From positions 68,718 to 132,717 of the forward strand of contig JAKOVW010000093.1 of the NCBI GenBank assembly GCA_029781865.1: a stretch of 64,000 bases of DNA, in the 5' to 3' direction. Positions 35,590 to 44,638 of this stretch are shown here, in pieces; positions within the stretch are counted from its first letter, which is position 1, and the number at the start of each line of letters is the position of its first letter. The notes under the pieces were generated by a model. The model made no database searches. It was not told where the DNA came from and saw only the letters and a list, made by a program, of their open reading frames with translations. This DNA is from Bacteroidota bacterium (GTDB lineage Bacteria > Bacteroidota > Bacteroidia > Chitinophagales > Saprospiraceae). The translations under genes were made by a program, and so were the position numbers.

Positions 35590-37101
35590 TTAATTCAATT
35601 TATAAATATAACAAACGTGATTCTTGTTCACCGGGTTTAACCAGTGGACCAGGTTATCAATAAAACTAGGTTGTATTGTTGTTTCATAGGTCAATGACTT
35701 GAAGTATTTTCTGACCTCGGCAACGCGTTTATCGATATTATCCTGCTGAATAAAGATGATGTAATTTGGTTTTTTATCATTGGGTAATTTCAGGAATTCT
35801 TCATAAAACAATGCGGGCGTGCATTCATTGGTTATTCCATACACGCTAACCCATTTATTTAAATAGAACAAAGGAGGCTTTTGAATATCATTTCTGTTGC
35901 TTTCCTCAATGACAATATTTTCAACGTCAGTCTTTTTAGAAAGGTAAGTCATGGCTTCAACCCGGCTTCGCTTGGTATAAGCAAATGAAATTACGGATAA
36001 GGCCAGTATATTGATTGTCCAGAAGAAAATCCAACATGCTTTCAGCAAGGAAGTGCGTTGATTCCAAAAGCGCGAAGCACTAACAAATTCAGTCCAACCG
36101 ATATAACCCATAGTAATGAGAAAGGGAATGAACGGAAAAATAAATCGTTCCTGTTTATTTGGAAAATATGAATGGAAACACAAAAAAACAAAAGCGGGTA
36201 AAAAGAGCAACAGATTTTTTCTCCAGTTTCTGAAATACCCAAACCAAAAAAATAAACTGACGGGAGGTAATAAAACCCCGGTGATAGTGAGCAGGTACAA
36301 ATACCAGGATTGCGTAAAATAGGCATTTGCATTTTCAAGATTGTAATGAATGTATTCCTGGAATTCAGCAAACGGACGACCCCAATTATATAAGTCAATT
36401 CCTCCCTGTATGAGTATTGCAACTAGTATAAAGAAAATTCCGGTAATAAACGCTTCTCTTATTCTGTTGGTGAACAATAATGCTAAACCAAACCCACCGG
36501 TAAAAAAAATAGTCTGAAATCGAATGGAAAAAGCCAGACTCAATAAAATTCCTGCCCAAATAAATGGACTATAACTCCGATTACCTTCGTTTTTAATAAC
36601 TATCCATGTTGCAACCATCAAAGGAGCTACACAAACTACTTCTACCAAATTGCGAACACTTAAGAATGGCATCATCCAATAAATGGCCAATAGTATTCCC
36701 ACTGCTTTGGCCTGTTTTTCACCGGCTGTTTTCTCTGCAATTTTATATCCACAGTAAACGGTAACCAGGGAAAGCAAAGCATGTAGTAATCTCACCAGGT
36801 ACATCTGAGACTGGGGATCAGTAATTTGTATGAACTTCAGGAATTGAAAAAACAGATAATGAAGTCCTACGTAAAAAAAGCTATGTCCTGAAGGTTTTTG
36901 ATTGGACAAATGCGGGTCAGGTAACCAATGATCAAAATTAAATCCATCTACCCATGATTTTGATGCTTCGATAATTAAGAAATGATCATCATGCATGCCA
37001 TAACCTTTGGAAAACAAAACTGAAATCAGGCGAACGCCTAAAGCCAACCATAAAATGGATGACAATGGCTTTTCATTCCAATAGCGCTTTATGAATTGCA
37101 T
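35590..37101 (-). CDS. Polytopic glycosyltransferase, GT22/Alg9-like
   Basis: 503 residues with about 10-11 membrane helices. The first extracytoplasmic loop begins GYGMHDDHF, an acidic pair at the position used by GT-C enzymes for lipid-phosphate sugar donors. A later loop contains FPNKQERFIFPFIPF, resembling the HKExRF-P motif of GT22 mannosyltransferases. This suggests transfer of a sugar from a polyprenyl-phosphate donor on the periplasmic side. It lies 85 bases downstream of another GT-C-like gene on the same strand. Acceptor unknown. Confidence 0.75.
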   Translation of the reverse strand: MQFIKRYWNEKPLSSILWLALGVRLISVLFSKGYGMHDDHFLIIEASKSWVDGFNFDHWLPDPHLSNQKPSGHSFFYVGLHYLFFQFLKFIQITDPQSQMYLVRLLHALLSLVTVYCGYKIAEKTAGEKQAKAVGILLAIYWMMPFLSVRNLVEVVCVAPLMVATWIVIKNEGNRSYSPFIWAGILLSLAFSIRFQTIFFTGGFGLALLFTNRIREAFITGIFFILVAILIQGGIDLYNWGRPFAEFQEYIHYNLENANAYFTQSWYLYLLTITGVLLPPVSLFFWFGYFRNWRKNLLLFLPAFVFLCFHSYFPNKQERFIFPFIPFLITMGYIGWTEFVSASRFWNQRTSLLKACWIFFWTINILALSVISFAYTKRSRVEAMTYLSKKTDVENIVIEESNRNDIQKPPLFYLNKWVSVYGITNECTPALFYEEFLKLPNDKKPNYIIFIQQDNIDKRVAEVRKYFKSLTYETTIQPSFIDNLVHWLNPVNKNHVCYIYKLN

Positions 37102-37185
37102 GATCTCCAGATAAATTGAGTCGGAAAATTAACTATAGATTCTCAGGTTTTGAAAATTACTTACGAATACGTAGACAGATTAAAA

Positions 37186-38676
37186 TTATATTCTTTTCAG
37201 AATTTTAAATTTTTTAAAATCTTTCATTGTGACATAGTACGGATTTTCTTTTATAATTCCGTCTTTGAACCAGGGTTTGTCCCCATCTGTAAAGATCGCA
37301 TACTCCAGGAGTATATATTTTACACCCAGATTATAAGCAATCCGCAATGCCGTTTCCTGATCCATTTTTGTTCCTGACAATACCTCATTGTATTCCCAGA
37401 CATGATAGGAGAGTATTGGCCTTCGTTCGATTTCATTATAAATAAATTTATCCGGTGCTAATACCTTCGCAAGAGGATCATCCAATTGCTCCGCCAATTC
37501 CCTGTGGATGGCTACTGAATCTTCATTTTTTTCAAATATTTTGACAAATGTAAACAGCACAAAAAATAAATGACAAGCCATCAGAAAAACAAATACGGAT
37601 TTCACGGCCATTTTTTTTACATCCTGTATCATAGACAAGATGCTTATGGCAACAATTAATGCCATCTGCGGATAATAATAAATAAGGTAGCGTTCAGCAA
37701 TATGGTCTCCGGCAATATTTAAGGCCAGAATCAGTGCGAATGTATAGATGACTAAAGAACGGTAATTGGAAAATAAGAGTTTAAATTTAACCAGAAGAGC
37801 GAAAATAAACAGGGCAGAAAATGCAAATACCTTTTCACTCCAGAAAAACCGCTGATGTTCATTTAAAAAATTAACCACTTTATTGGCGACGAAATTCAGT
37901 ATGCCTGTGTCGAAATATGTTTTACCAAACTGAATAGTAGGACAATTTTTTAACTGATAAATAAAAAGTTGAAAATTATTGCCCTGCCATAAGTCAAAAG
38001 AATAAAGCATGCAGGTGCAAAATGCAACAATTGAAAACAAAATTAATGGTTTATATTTTCGATAGTACAGCAGTAAAATAAATCCGGCTATTGGAAAGAT
38101 GACCCCATTCAGGTGAGCAAAAAAAGCCAGGCCTGCAAAAATGCCTGAGGCTACCAGCCACTTTGATTTTAACGATTGCAGATAAGATTCTAAGGTAAAA
38201 TAGCTTAAGAATCCTAAACACATGACCAATATCTCAGGACGGAACGTAAAACCCAAATAAACAATCAACGGATTGACAAAAATAAAAAGCGAAGCCAGAA
38301 TGAAATGCTGTTGCGAATACAGGTCCTTAAATCTCCTGCTAAACTGATAAAAGACCACAAAAAACAGCACGAGAAAAAAAAGGGTCATTGACTTCAGGTA
38401 ATAAACTGACCATCCGAATATTTTTATGATGCATGCCCCCAGGATCACATTTAATTTGTGATACATCATAATTTTATTCTCGAAACCAAGAATTCCTTCC
38501 ATAGACTTTGTCTTTGGAACCCCTTCTTTGGCGAGCCAATAAGCTTCTTCGCCATGCCAGCAATCATCAATATAAATAAACCGGTGCCATAAGCTAATTA
38601 CAAAAACAATGGCCGTTAAAAGGATGATTATCCACAAGAACTTTCGACCGAAAATAAACGTATATACCTTGTCCAT
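37186..38676 (-). CDS. Polytopic GT39-like glycosyltransferase
   Basis: About 496 residues from the ATG at 38676 (a TTG directly upstream is also possible), with about 10-12 membrane helices and a C-terminal soluble tail of about 90 residues. The first loop YIDDCWHGEEAYWLAKEG has the Asp/Glu-rich pattern of ArnT/PMT-type GT-C enzymes. It probably transfers a sugar from a polyprenyl carrier. It is upstream of the GT22-like gene and likely co-transcribed; no other glycan genes surround them, so the product is unknown. Confidence 0.72.
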   Translation of the reverse strand: MDKVYTFIFGRKFLWIIILLTAIVFVISLWHRFIYIDDCWHGEEAYWLAKEGVPKTKSMEGILGFENKIMMYHKLNVILGACIIKIFGWSVYYLKSMTLFFLVLFFVVFYQFSRRFKDLYSQQHFILASLFIFVNPLIVYLGFTFRPEILVMCLGFLSYFTLESYLQSLKSKWLVASGIFAGLAFFAHLNGVIFPIAGFILLLYYRKYKPLILFSIVAFCTCMLYSFDLWQGNNFQLFIYQLKNCPTIQFGKTYFDTGILNFVANKVVNFLNEHQRFFWSEKVFAFSALFIFALLVKFKLLFSNYRSLVIYTFALILALNIAGDHIAERYLIYYYPQMALIVAISILSMIQDVKKMAVKSVFVFLMACHLFFVLFTFVKIFEKNEDSVAIHRELAEQLDDPLAKVLAPDKFIYNEIERRPILSYHVWEYNEVLSGTKMDQETALRIAYNLGVKYILLEYAIFTDGDKPWFKDGIIKENPYYVTMKDFKKFKILKRI

Positions 38677-38963
38677 CAATCTATCTGCGACATTAAAGAT
38701 GAAATGCTTAATTAATCCACAAGTTAAAACTATTCAATTATTATACTCCATTATTTTCAGGGAAATATTACAGACGATTGATGAAATCCGATAAATCTTA
38801 TTTCCTCTGGTTGTATCCGAAACAATCATTTTGTTTGCAACTTTTTAAAGATAAGAATTACATTTGGCCTGATAATGAATCACGTAATAAGCTGAATTGA
38901 ATTACACCATCATTTTACATAGAGGATTTGTATTCCTACCCGTATTAATTCGTCATCCATAAA

Positions 38964-39737
38964 TTGAATAGTTTGAAACCCGGAACTTTTGAATACATTA
39001 CTTATATCTGGATCGCGATTGCTGTTATCGTCCATGTTACCATGTTTTATATAACAGCTCCATTTGGACGCCACACGACGGAAAAATGGGGTCCGTCTAT
39101 TAATAATAAATTAGGTTGGTTTATTATGGAGCTGCCTTCATTACTCATCATGAGCTATTTTTTATTTAGCGGCAGCCAGTCCTTTCATTCTTACGTCTGG
39201 ATTCTATTTGTATGCTGGATCATACATTACGTTAACCGCACCATTGTATTTCCATTGCGCATAAAATCAACACCCAAAAAAATACCTTTAGTCATCGTTT
39301 GTTCGGCACTTTTTTTCAATTTTGTTAATGCAGGAATCAATGGATACTATTTAGCCGAATTGTCCACTCCGTCTGCATATTCAGAAAGCTGGATATACGG
39401 GTTAAATTTTCAACTCGGCGTATTGTTGTTTTTTCTCGGAATGTATATCAATTGGAAATCCGACCACATGCTCATAAATCTTCGCAAAGATGGCGACACT
39501 GGATATCAGATCCCAAGGGGGTTTTTATTTGAATTCATTTCATCTCCAAATCTATTCGGAGAAATTATAGAATGGTCAGGTTTTGCATTAATGGCCTGGA
39601 ATCTACCTGCACTTAGTTTTATGATTTGGACTCTGGCGAATCTGGTACCACGGGCTAAAAATCACCATGACTGGTATCTGAGTCATTTCAAAGATTATCC
39701 AAAAGAAAGAAAAATTCTTTTTCCATTCATTTACTAA
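38964..39737 (+). CDS. Steroid 5-alpha-reductase-like membrane protein
   Basis: 257 residues from a TTG (a second TTG three codons on is an alternative), about six membrane helices. The family signatures are WIIHYVNRTIVFPLRI, YQIPRGFLFEFISSPNLFGEIIEWSGFAL and, at the C-terminus, PRAKNHHDWYLSHFKDYPKERKILFPFIY, which matches the 3-oxo-5-alpha-steroid 4-dehydrogenase C-terminal domain down to the aromatic end. The family reduces an enone double bond with NADPH. Physiological substrate in bacteria is not established; sterol, hopanoid-like or fatty enone substrates are possible. Divergent from the GT39-like gene, otherwise isolated. Confidence 0.85.
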   Translation: MNSLKPGTFEYITYIWIAIAVIVHVTMFYITAPFGRHTTEKWGPSINNKLGWFIMELPSLLIMSYFLFSGSQSFHSYVWILFVCWIIHYVNRTIVFPLRIKSTPKKIPLVIVCSALFFNFVNAGINGYYLAELSTPSAYSESWIYGLNFQLGVLLFFLGMYINWKSDHMLINLRKDGDTGYQIPRGFLFEFISSPNLFGEIIEWSGFALMAWNLPALSFMIWTLANLVPRAKNHHDWYLSHFKDYPKERKILFPFIY

Positions 39738-40028
39738 AACCGTAAGATTTAAACTGGACATTAAACAAGCGTTTCTCAAAAGGTATTCCCAGAAATAACT
39801 CTCGCTTCCGTAAGTTTATCCATTAATAAATTTCTGAAACCCGCAATTGATATTTCAATTTTCAAAGGTCAAAATAAAATTTAGTGAACAAATAGCATAA
39901 TGTATTCTGAACGCATTGCCAACCTGAAGACTTAATAATATCGATAATCTTTAAAAAAAATAAAACGAGGTTATCAGAATCAACAACCTCTGAAAGTACC
40001 CTTAACTCATTTTTGTTTCTGTACTATT

Positions 40029-40784
40029 TTACGTATTGCCGTTAGTTCTCAACAATTGCATCACTTCTTCTTTTCTTCGACGGGACACTTCCGCCTTTGA
40101 TCCATCGCGAAGAACGACAAAACCATCATGATCCAAAAATGAAATTTGAATCAGATTGATAAGATGTGATTTATGCGTACGGATAAATCCATGATTGCTT
40201 AGCAATTCTTCATATTCTCCGAGTGTTTTGGAAGCAAGAAATTGTTTATTTCCTTCCAGATGAATCTGGGTATAAGCACCCATTGCTTCCAACCGGATGA
40301 TTTGTGAAGGCCTGAAGAAATGAACGCCTTCTTTGGAAGGTACGGCCAGCCGAAATTGATTTGGATCATTCGACTGAAGATTATTCAGAATGTTGCGCAA
40401 TTGTTCCGGTTGAAACTCCAGTTTATCAATACTCATTTTATACCTGTCAATAGCATTGATTAGCTCTTCCACATCGACTGGCTTTAAGAGATAATCAAAT
40501 GCACTGAATCGGATAGCCTGCAAGGTATATTCATTATAGGCCGTTGTAAAAATAATCTTGAAGCGTTTCTCCCTGATCTGGCTCAACACTTCGAATCCAT
40601 CCAGATAAGGCATTCTGATATCCAGAAATACCAGGTCCGGTTTTACATCATGAATCATCTGCGCAGCCAGCCGGGAATCATTACAGGTCCACACACCGGT
40701 AATCACCGGAACAAACCGTTCAATCATCAATTGAAGTATATCTGATGCGCGTTGTTCGTCGTCGATGATTAGTGCCTTAAACAT
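40029..40784 (-). CDS. LytTR-family response regulator
   Basis: 251 residues: a receiver (D8/D9 pocket, phospho-acceptor D55 in LVFLDIRMP, T-loop IIFTTAYNEY, KPVD with the conserved Lys) and a C-terminal LytTR DNA-binding domain (about 145-245; RLEAMGAYTQIHLE, FIRTHKSHLINL, LRDGSKAEVSRRRKEEV). It starts 3 bases downstream of the kinase gene stop and is the obvious partner of that LytS-type kinase. LytTR regulators bind short direct repeats; the target set is unknown. Confidence 0.93.
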   Translation of the reverse strand: MFKALIIDDEQRASDILQLMIERFVPVITGVWTCNDSRLAAQMIHDVKPDLVFLDIRMPYLDGFEVLSQIREKRFKIIFTTAYNEYTLQAIRFSAFDYLLKPVDVEELINAIDRYKMSIDKLEFQPEQLRNILNNLQSNDPNQFRLAVPSKEGVHFFRPSQIIRLEAMGAYTQIHLEGNKQFLASKTLGEYEELLSNHGFIRTHKSHLINLIQISFLDHDGFVVLRDGSKAEVSRRRKEEVMQLLRTNGNT

Positions 40785-40787
40785 AAG

Positions 40788-43700
40788 TTATGCGAATGTA
40801 ATTAGAATACGTGTTCCAGCCGGTTGCCCGTTTTCATAGTACAGGTCTTCGATTTTCAGTTGATTGTTCTGATGTAATTGCTTGTTGATGGTTTGCAATC
40901 GTTCTTCACTCACACTTAGTCCTTTTCCTGTGCGCTGACTGTTATGATGATAGGATTGCGATGCATGACGGCCTATTCCATTATCTTCAATGGTGCATAC
41001 CAAATCCTCGTTTTCATTGGTTTCAAATACCACCTTTAAATTTCGCTTGCCTTCTTTATACAACAATCCATGCCAGATGGCATTTTCCACGAAAGGCTGA
41101 ATCAGTAACGGCGGTATATTGAATTCTTCTTTGTCGAGTCCCGGTTCACAGGTTATCGTATAAGTAAAGGTATCATCAAAGCGCAGCGATTCCAGTTCAA
41201 CATAGAGTTGAAGTATTTCCAGTTCTTCCCGCAAACTAATGTGATCATGATCGCTGTGCTTTAATACCATTCGCAGTAACTTGGAAAATTTTGACAGATA
41301 CAATGCAGCTCCATCTCCATTTCCTGTCATCGTCATTTGCTGAATCGAGTTAAGCGCATTGAACAAAAAATGCGGATTCATCTGAAGCCGCAAACTCTGC
41401 AGTTTTGATTCTGCTGCTTTGCGCTGATTATCCACAACCTGAAGCAGTGCATTATGTCTTGCCTCTTCACTTTTCGACAGTGCAATTTTCTGACCACACA
41501 GTGCAGCAACTGCTGTAAGAATCTGAAGATGCCAGGGGGTATAAAAATTTTTCCTTGAGTTCTCCGTATCAATGACTCCAATGACCTGTCCTTCTGAAAT
41601 AATCGGTACGGCTAATTCTGATAACCGCATTTCATCATCTTTTATATAGCGGCTGTCTTTACTCGTATCTTCAATTAACTCTGCCTTTCCGGACTTTGCC
41701 ACGTTACCCACAATTCCTTGTCCAAGGTAAATTTCAATAGGACTCACAATTTTTTGATCCCTGGATGATTTATTTCCCCAGGCTGCTTTTTGAATCAATA
41801 CTTTTCGTGCAGGATCCAACAAATAAATGACACAATCTTCCCAACCTAAATGAGAAATGCATTGCTCAACAATATCCCATAAAATTTCATCTACGTTATT
41901 TTTATTATCCATGGATCTGCTGAAATAATTGATAATCTTTTCCGTCTCCAGTTGATATTGAAGATTGGTGTTTTTCAATTTTTCCAGTTCCAACTTGGAT
42001 TGTTGTTTTTTGCGTTCCCTGTTTTCAAAATACCGGATCATTCCAATAAGTAAAGCGGCTATAACTATCGTTGCGATCAACCGGAATGACCAGGTTTGCC
42101 AAAAAGGTGGAAGGATAGTAAACTCCAGAATCTGATTTCCTTCATACCATTGCTGTCCGTTAATACTGGCTGCAATCTCCATGCGGTATTTATCCGGTGC
42201 TATTTTGGGCAAACGAAAAGAATTTCCCGATTCGATCCAGGGGCCTTTATCAAAACGATATCGGTATTGTAATTTTCCGGCATTGTTATAATAGGGTGCA
42301 ACAAGTTCAAAAGTCAGCGTGTTCATGTTGAATGGAAATTGCAAATGTCCTGATGGCCACAACATCAGACTGTCTCCATCATTGATTTGCAAGGATTGAA
42401 TGGAAACGGATAGTGGCCTTTCCACGCGATCCATTTTTTCCGGATAAAAATAGTTGATGCCATTCTGTCCACCCATAAACAACATTCCGTTACTGGCACG
42501 AAAACAAGCCCCCGGAGTAAAATAATAGCTCTGTATATTATCTGAAAAATCAAATTTTTGAAAATTTTTTAATTCCCGATCAACAAGGTATAAACCTTCA
42601 TATGTTCCCATCCAATAACGGTTCAGGCTATCTCTATAAATAGAACTGATCCCAATTCCTTCCAACGGACTGGGAATCGTATCCACTTTAACCTGTTGAT
42701 CCTTCAGTTGAATTCTTCGCAAGCCCTTTACAGTTGCTACCAGCAATTCCTGATCCCCATTAGAAAGTATAAAGTTTATAGTTTCTGTATTCAATATGGG
42801 TGTGTGTAGAATCTGTTGGTATTTTTCATCGAGGCAAAAAACCCCCCGATCAGATCCCAGCCAGATTCGTCCTTTTGAATCCTGCGTTATGGTATTCATA
42901 TTAGATTTATCCCCATCGAAATGAATAAAACTCACTTCATACGTTTTCGCATTGATGCGATAAACAAAAAAACGTCCGCAAACTAATTGGTCTCCATTAT
43001 GTAATTTGCCAATGTAATCTATATAATCGCCTTCCAGTCGCTTAACAGTATCATTAGCATATACAGGCCGTCGATATGTTTCTTTTTCCGGATCAAATAA
43101 CCAGACTCCATTAAATGTTGGCCCTAGTATAATGTATTTATCATCGCTGGAAATTCCCCTTACGTAGGCATGGCTGAGTTTATCTAATGCGCCTTCTGTA
43201 TGTGTATATCCGGTAAACATCCCGGTATGAAGATTCAATTTTTTAAATCCCATAAGACTGCCAAACCACAGGTTACCATTCTTGTCTTCAGTTATTCCGG
43301 ATGTTCGTTCATTCCATTGATGAGGTGGTGCATAATCATAATTGCGCAACAAGCCTATGGAATTATCCAGTTGACTGATTGCATAAATGTTGTTTACGGA
43401 ATGCGCCCATAGCACACCATGTTTATCGGGGAATATCCGTCTCAATATCTGATTGTTTTCAAGTGGCTTTCCACCTACGTAAATCTTCTTTAGAACAAAT
43501 TGATCCGTCCTGATATCATATTCGCACATCCCGAATTTCGTATTGACCAGAAATAGATTTTCAGTTATCTGTGCAAATCCAAAAATATTTGTTTTGTGAA
43601 ACTGCTGACTCAAATGATACTTTTGGGCATCCACATACCTGATTTCTTCACATTTGAAATCATACCAGTATGAATTGTCCAGGTAATCTGTCAATACCAC

Positions 43701-44330
43701 GAGTTCTGGTGTCACAGCAAACAATAATGAAAATTCACGATTGAATGGAAGGGTTTTATGTTTTCCGGTAATAATATCCAATGCACAGACACCTTCCGTA
43801 CAATTATAAAAAAGAATGTTTCCACAGGTATCTACACGCAAGCCACTTTGACGAGTTGCTGGTTTTGGAATTTGCCAATCTCGCTTTATAAATTCTGATG
43901 TATTCGATCGCCATTCATATATTCCATGAGTCGTTATGACCATCAGCGGCTGATTAAACATTTTGAAAATGCCACGTAACCGGACTCCGCCACTGGTATC
44001 AAAAGGAATTTGTTCAAAGCCTTTCCAGTCTTTGCGGTTGCGCCAGATCCGTTGTCCGGATTCTACCCATATTGACCCGTTTTCATCACATACAGCATGG
44101 GTAACGATTTCCCGAAAGGGATAGCGTTTCACATTTCTCCCATCAAAGCGCTGCAATGCCGAATTCGTAGTAACCCAAACAAATTCACGATTGTCAATAA
44201 ATAGTTCATTAATCAGATCACTTCCCAATCCTCTTTCTTCACCAAATACCTGTGCATGGTATTCAGGAAGCTGGCTGTATAAATCAACAGCCAGATTGAG
44301 AAACAGTATCAGGATTGCGATTTTTTTCAT
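40788..44330 (-). CDS. Periplasmic two-component-propeller sensor kinase with GAF and LytS-type kinase
   Basis: 1180 residues. After a signal peptide come about 600 residues of Reg_prop propeller repeats (for example EDKNGNLWFGSLMGFKKLNLHTG and DSKGRIWLGSDRGVFCLD), then a Y_Y_Y domain (about 640-735, ending ILPPFWQTWSFRL), one membrane helix (about 745-765), a short coiled coil, a GAF domain (about 805-955) and a HisKA-like His_kinase domain with the phospho-acceptor motif MNPHFLFNALNSIQQM. It ends in an HATPase (NAIWHGLLYKEGKRNL, EDNGIGRHA). Propeller sensors in this phylum usually detect glycans. It is distinctive in having both an extracellular propeller and an intracellular GAF domain. 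It is transcribed before the LytTR gene, 3 bases apart. Confidence 0.92.
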   Translation of the reverse strand: MKKIAILILFLNLAVDLYSQLPEYHAQVFGEERGLGSDLINELFIDNREFVWVTTNSALQRFDGRNVKRYPFREIVTHAVCDENGSIWVESGQRIWRNRKDWKGFEQIPFDTSGGVRLRGIFKMFNQPLMVITTHGIYEWRSNTSEFIKRDWQIPKPATRQSGLRVDTCGNILFYNCTEGVCALDIITGKHKTLPFNREFSLLFAVTPELVVLTDYLDNSYWYDFKCEEIRYVDAQKYHLSQQFHKTNIFGFAQITENLFLVNTKFGMCEYDIRTDQFVLKKIYVGGKPLENNQILRRIFPDKHGVLWAHSVNNIYAISQLDNSIGLLRNYDYAPPHQWNERTSGITEDKNGNLWFGSLMGFKKLNLHTGMFTGYTHTEGALDKLSHAYVRGISSDDKYIILGPTFNGVWLFDPEKETYRRPVYANDTVKRLEGDYIDYIGKLHNGDQLVCGRFFVYRINAKTYEVSFIHFDGDKSNMNTITQDSKGRIWLGSDRGVFCLDEKYQQILHTPILNTETINFILSNGDQELLVATVKGLRRIQLKDQQVKVDTIPSPLEGIGISSIYRDSLNRYWMGTYEGLYLVDRELKNFQKFDFSDNIQSYYFTPGACFRASNGMLFMGGQNGINYFYPEKMDRVERPLSVSIQSLQINDGDSLMLWPSGHLQFPFNMNTLTFELVAPYYNNAGKLQYRYRFDKGPWIESGNSFRLPKIAPDKYRMEIAASINGQQWYEGNQILEFTILPPFWQTWSFRLIATIVIAALLIGMIRYFENRERKKQQSKLELEKLKNTNLQYQLETEKIINYFSRSMDNKNNVDEILWDIVEQCISHLGWEDCVIYLLDPARKVLIQKAAWGNKSSRDQKIVSPIEIYLGQGIVGNVAKSGKAELIEDTSKDSRYIKDDEMRLSELAVPIISEGQVIGVIDTENSRKNFYTPWHLQILTAVAALCGQKIALSKSEEARHNALLQVVDNQRKAAESKLQSLRLQMNPHFLFNALNSIQQMTMTGNGDGAALYLSKFSKLLRMVLKHSDHDHISLREELEILQLYVELESLRFDDTFTYTITCEPGLDKEEFNIPPLLIQPFVENAIWHGLLYKEGKRNLKVVFETNENEDLVCTIEDNGIGRHASQSYHHNSQRTGKGLSVSEERLQTINKQLHQNNQLKIEDLYYENGQPAGTRILITFA

Positions 44331-44638
44331 CTTTAATCAGAATATTCAGGCAGGCATAAAGCAATGATTCAGGATTTCATTGCAATAGTACCTGTGCACG
44401 AATGGGAATTTAATTATGGTTTCAAATATACTTTTTAAGTTCATTTTTACTGGTAAAAAGAAATGAACGGTTGGTTTCATTTGGGCAACGGTAATGAGTA
44501 AAGGAAGTGGTGAAGGTCTGAAGGGAAAAAGGTGATAAGGGCTGATGGTTATGATGACATCTTCAACCTCTAAATTGAAGAATGGCCAACCGTATTTCAT
44601 GCTGACCATTCTTCGTTTAAAATAATTGATAAAATCTA
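44331..44638. other. Intergenic gap between sensor kinase and M23 peptidase genes
   Basis: An open frame of 87 codons on the minus strand has no recognisable features. A purine-rich stretch (about 44500-44560) is the only compositional feature. I support no gene here; the promoter of the sensor kinase presumably lies in it. Confidence 0.4.

Noticed and set aside
44346-44609. 87-codon minus-strand frame upstream of the sensor kinase
   Set aside because: No signal peptide, motif or ribosome signal; composition follows a purine-rich stretch.
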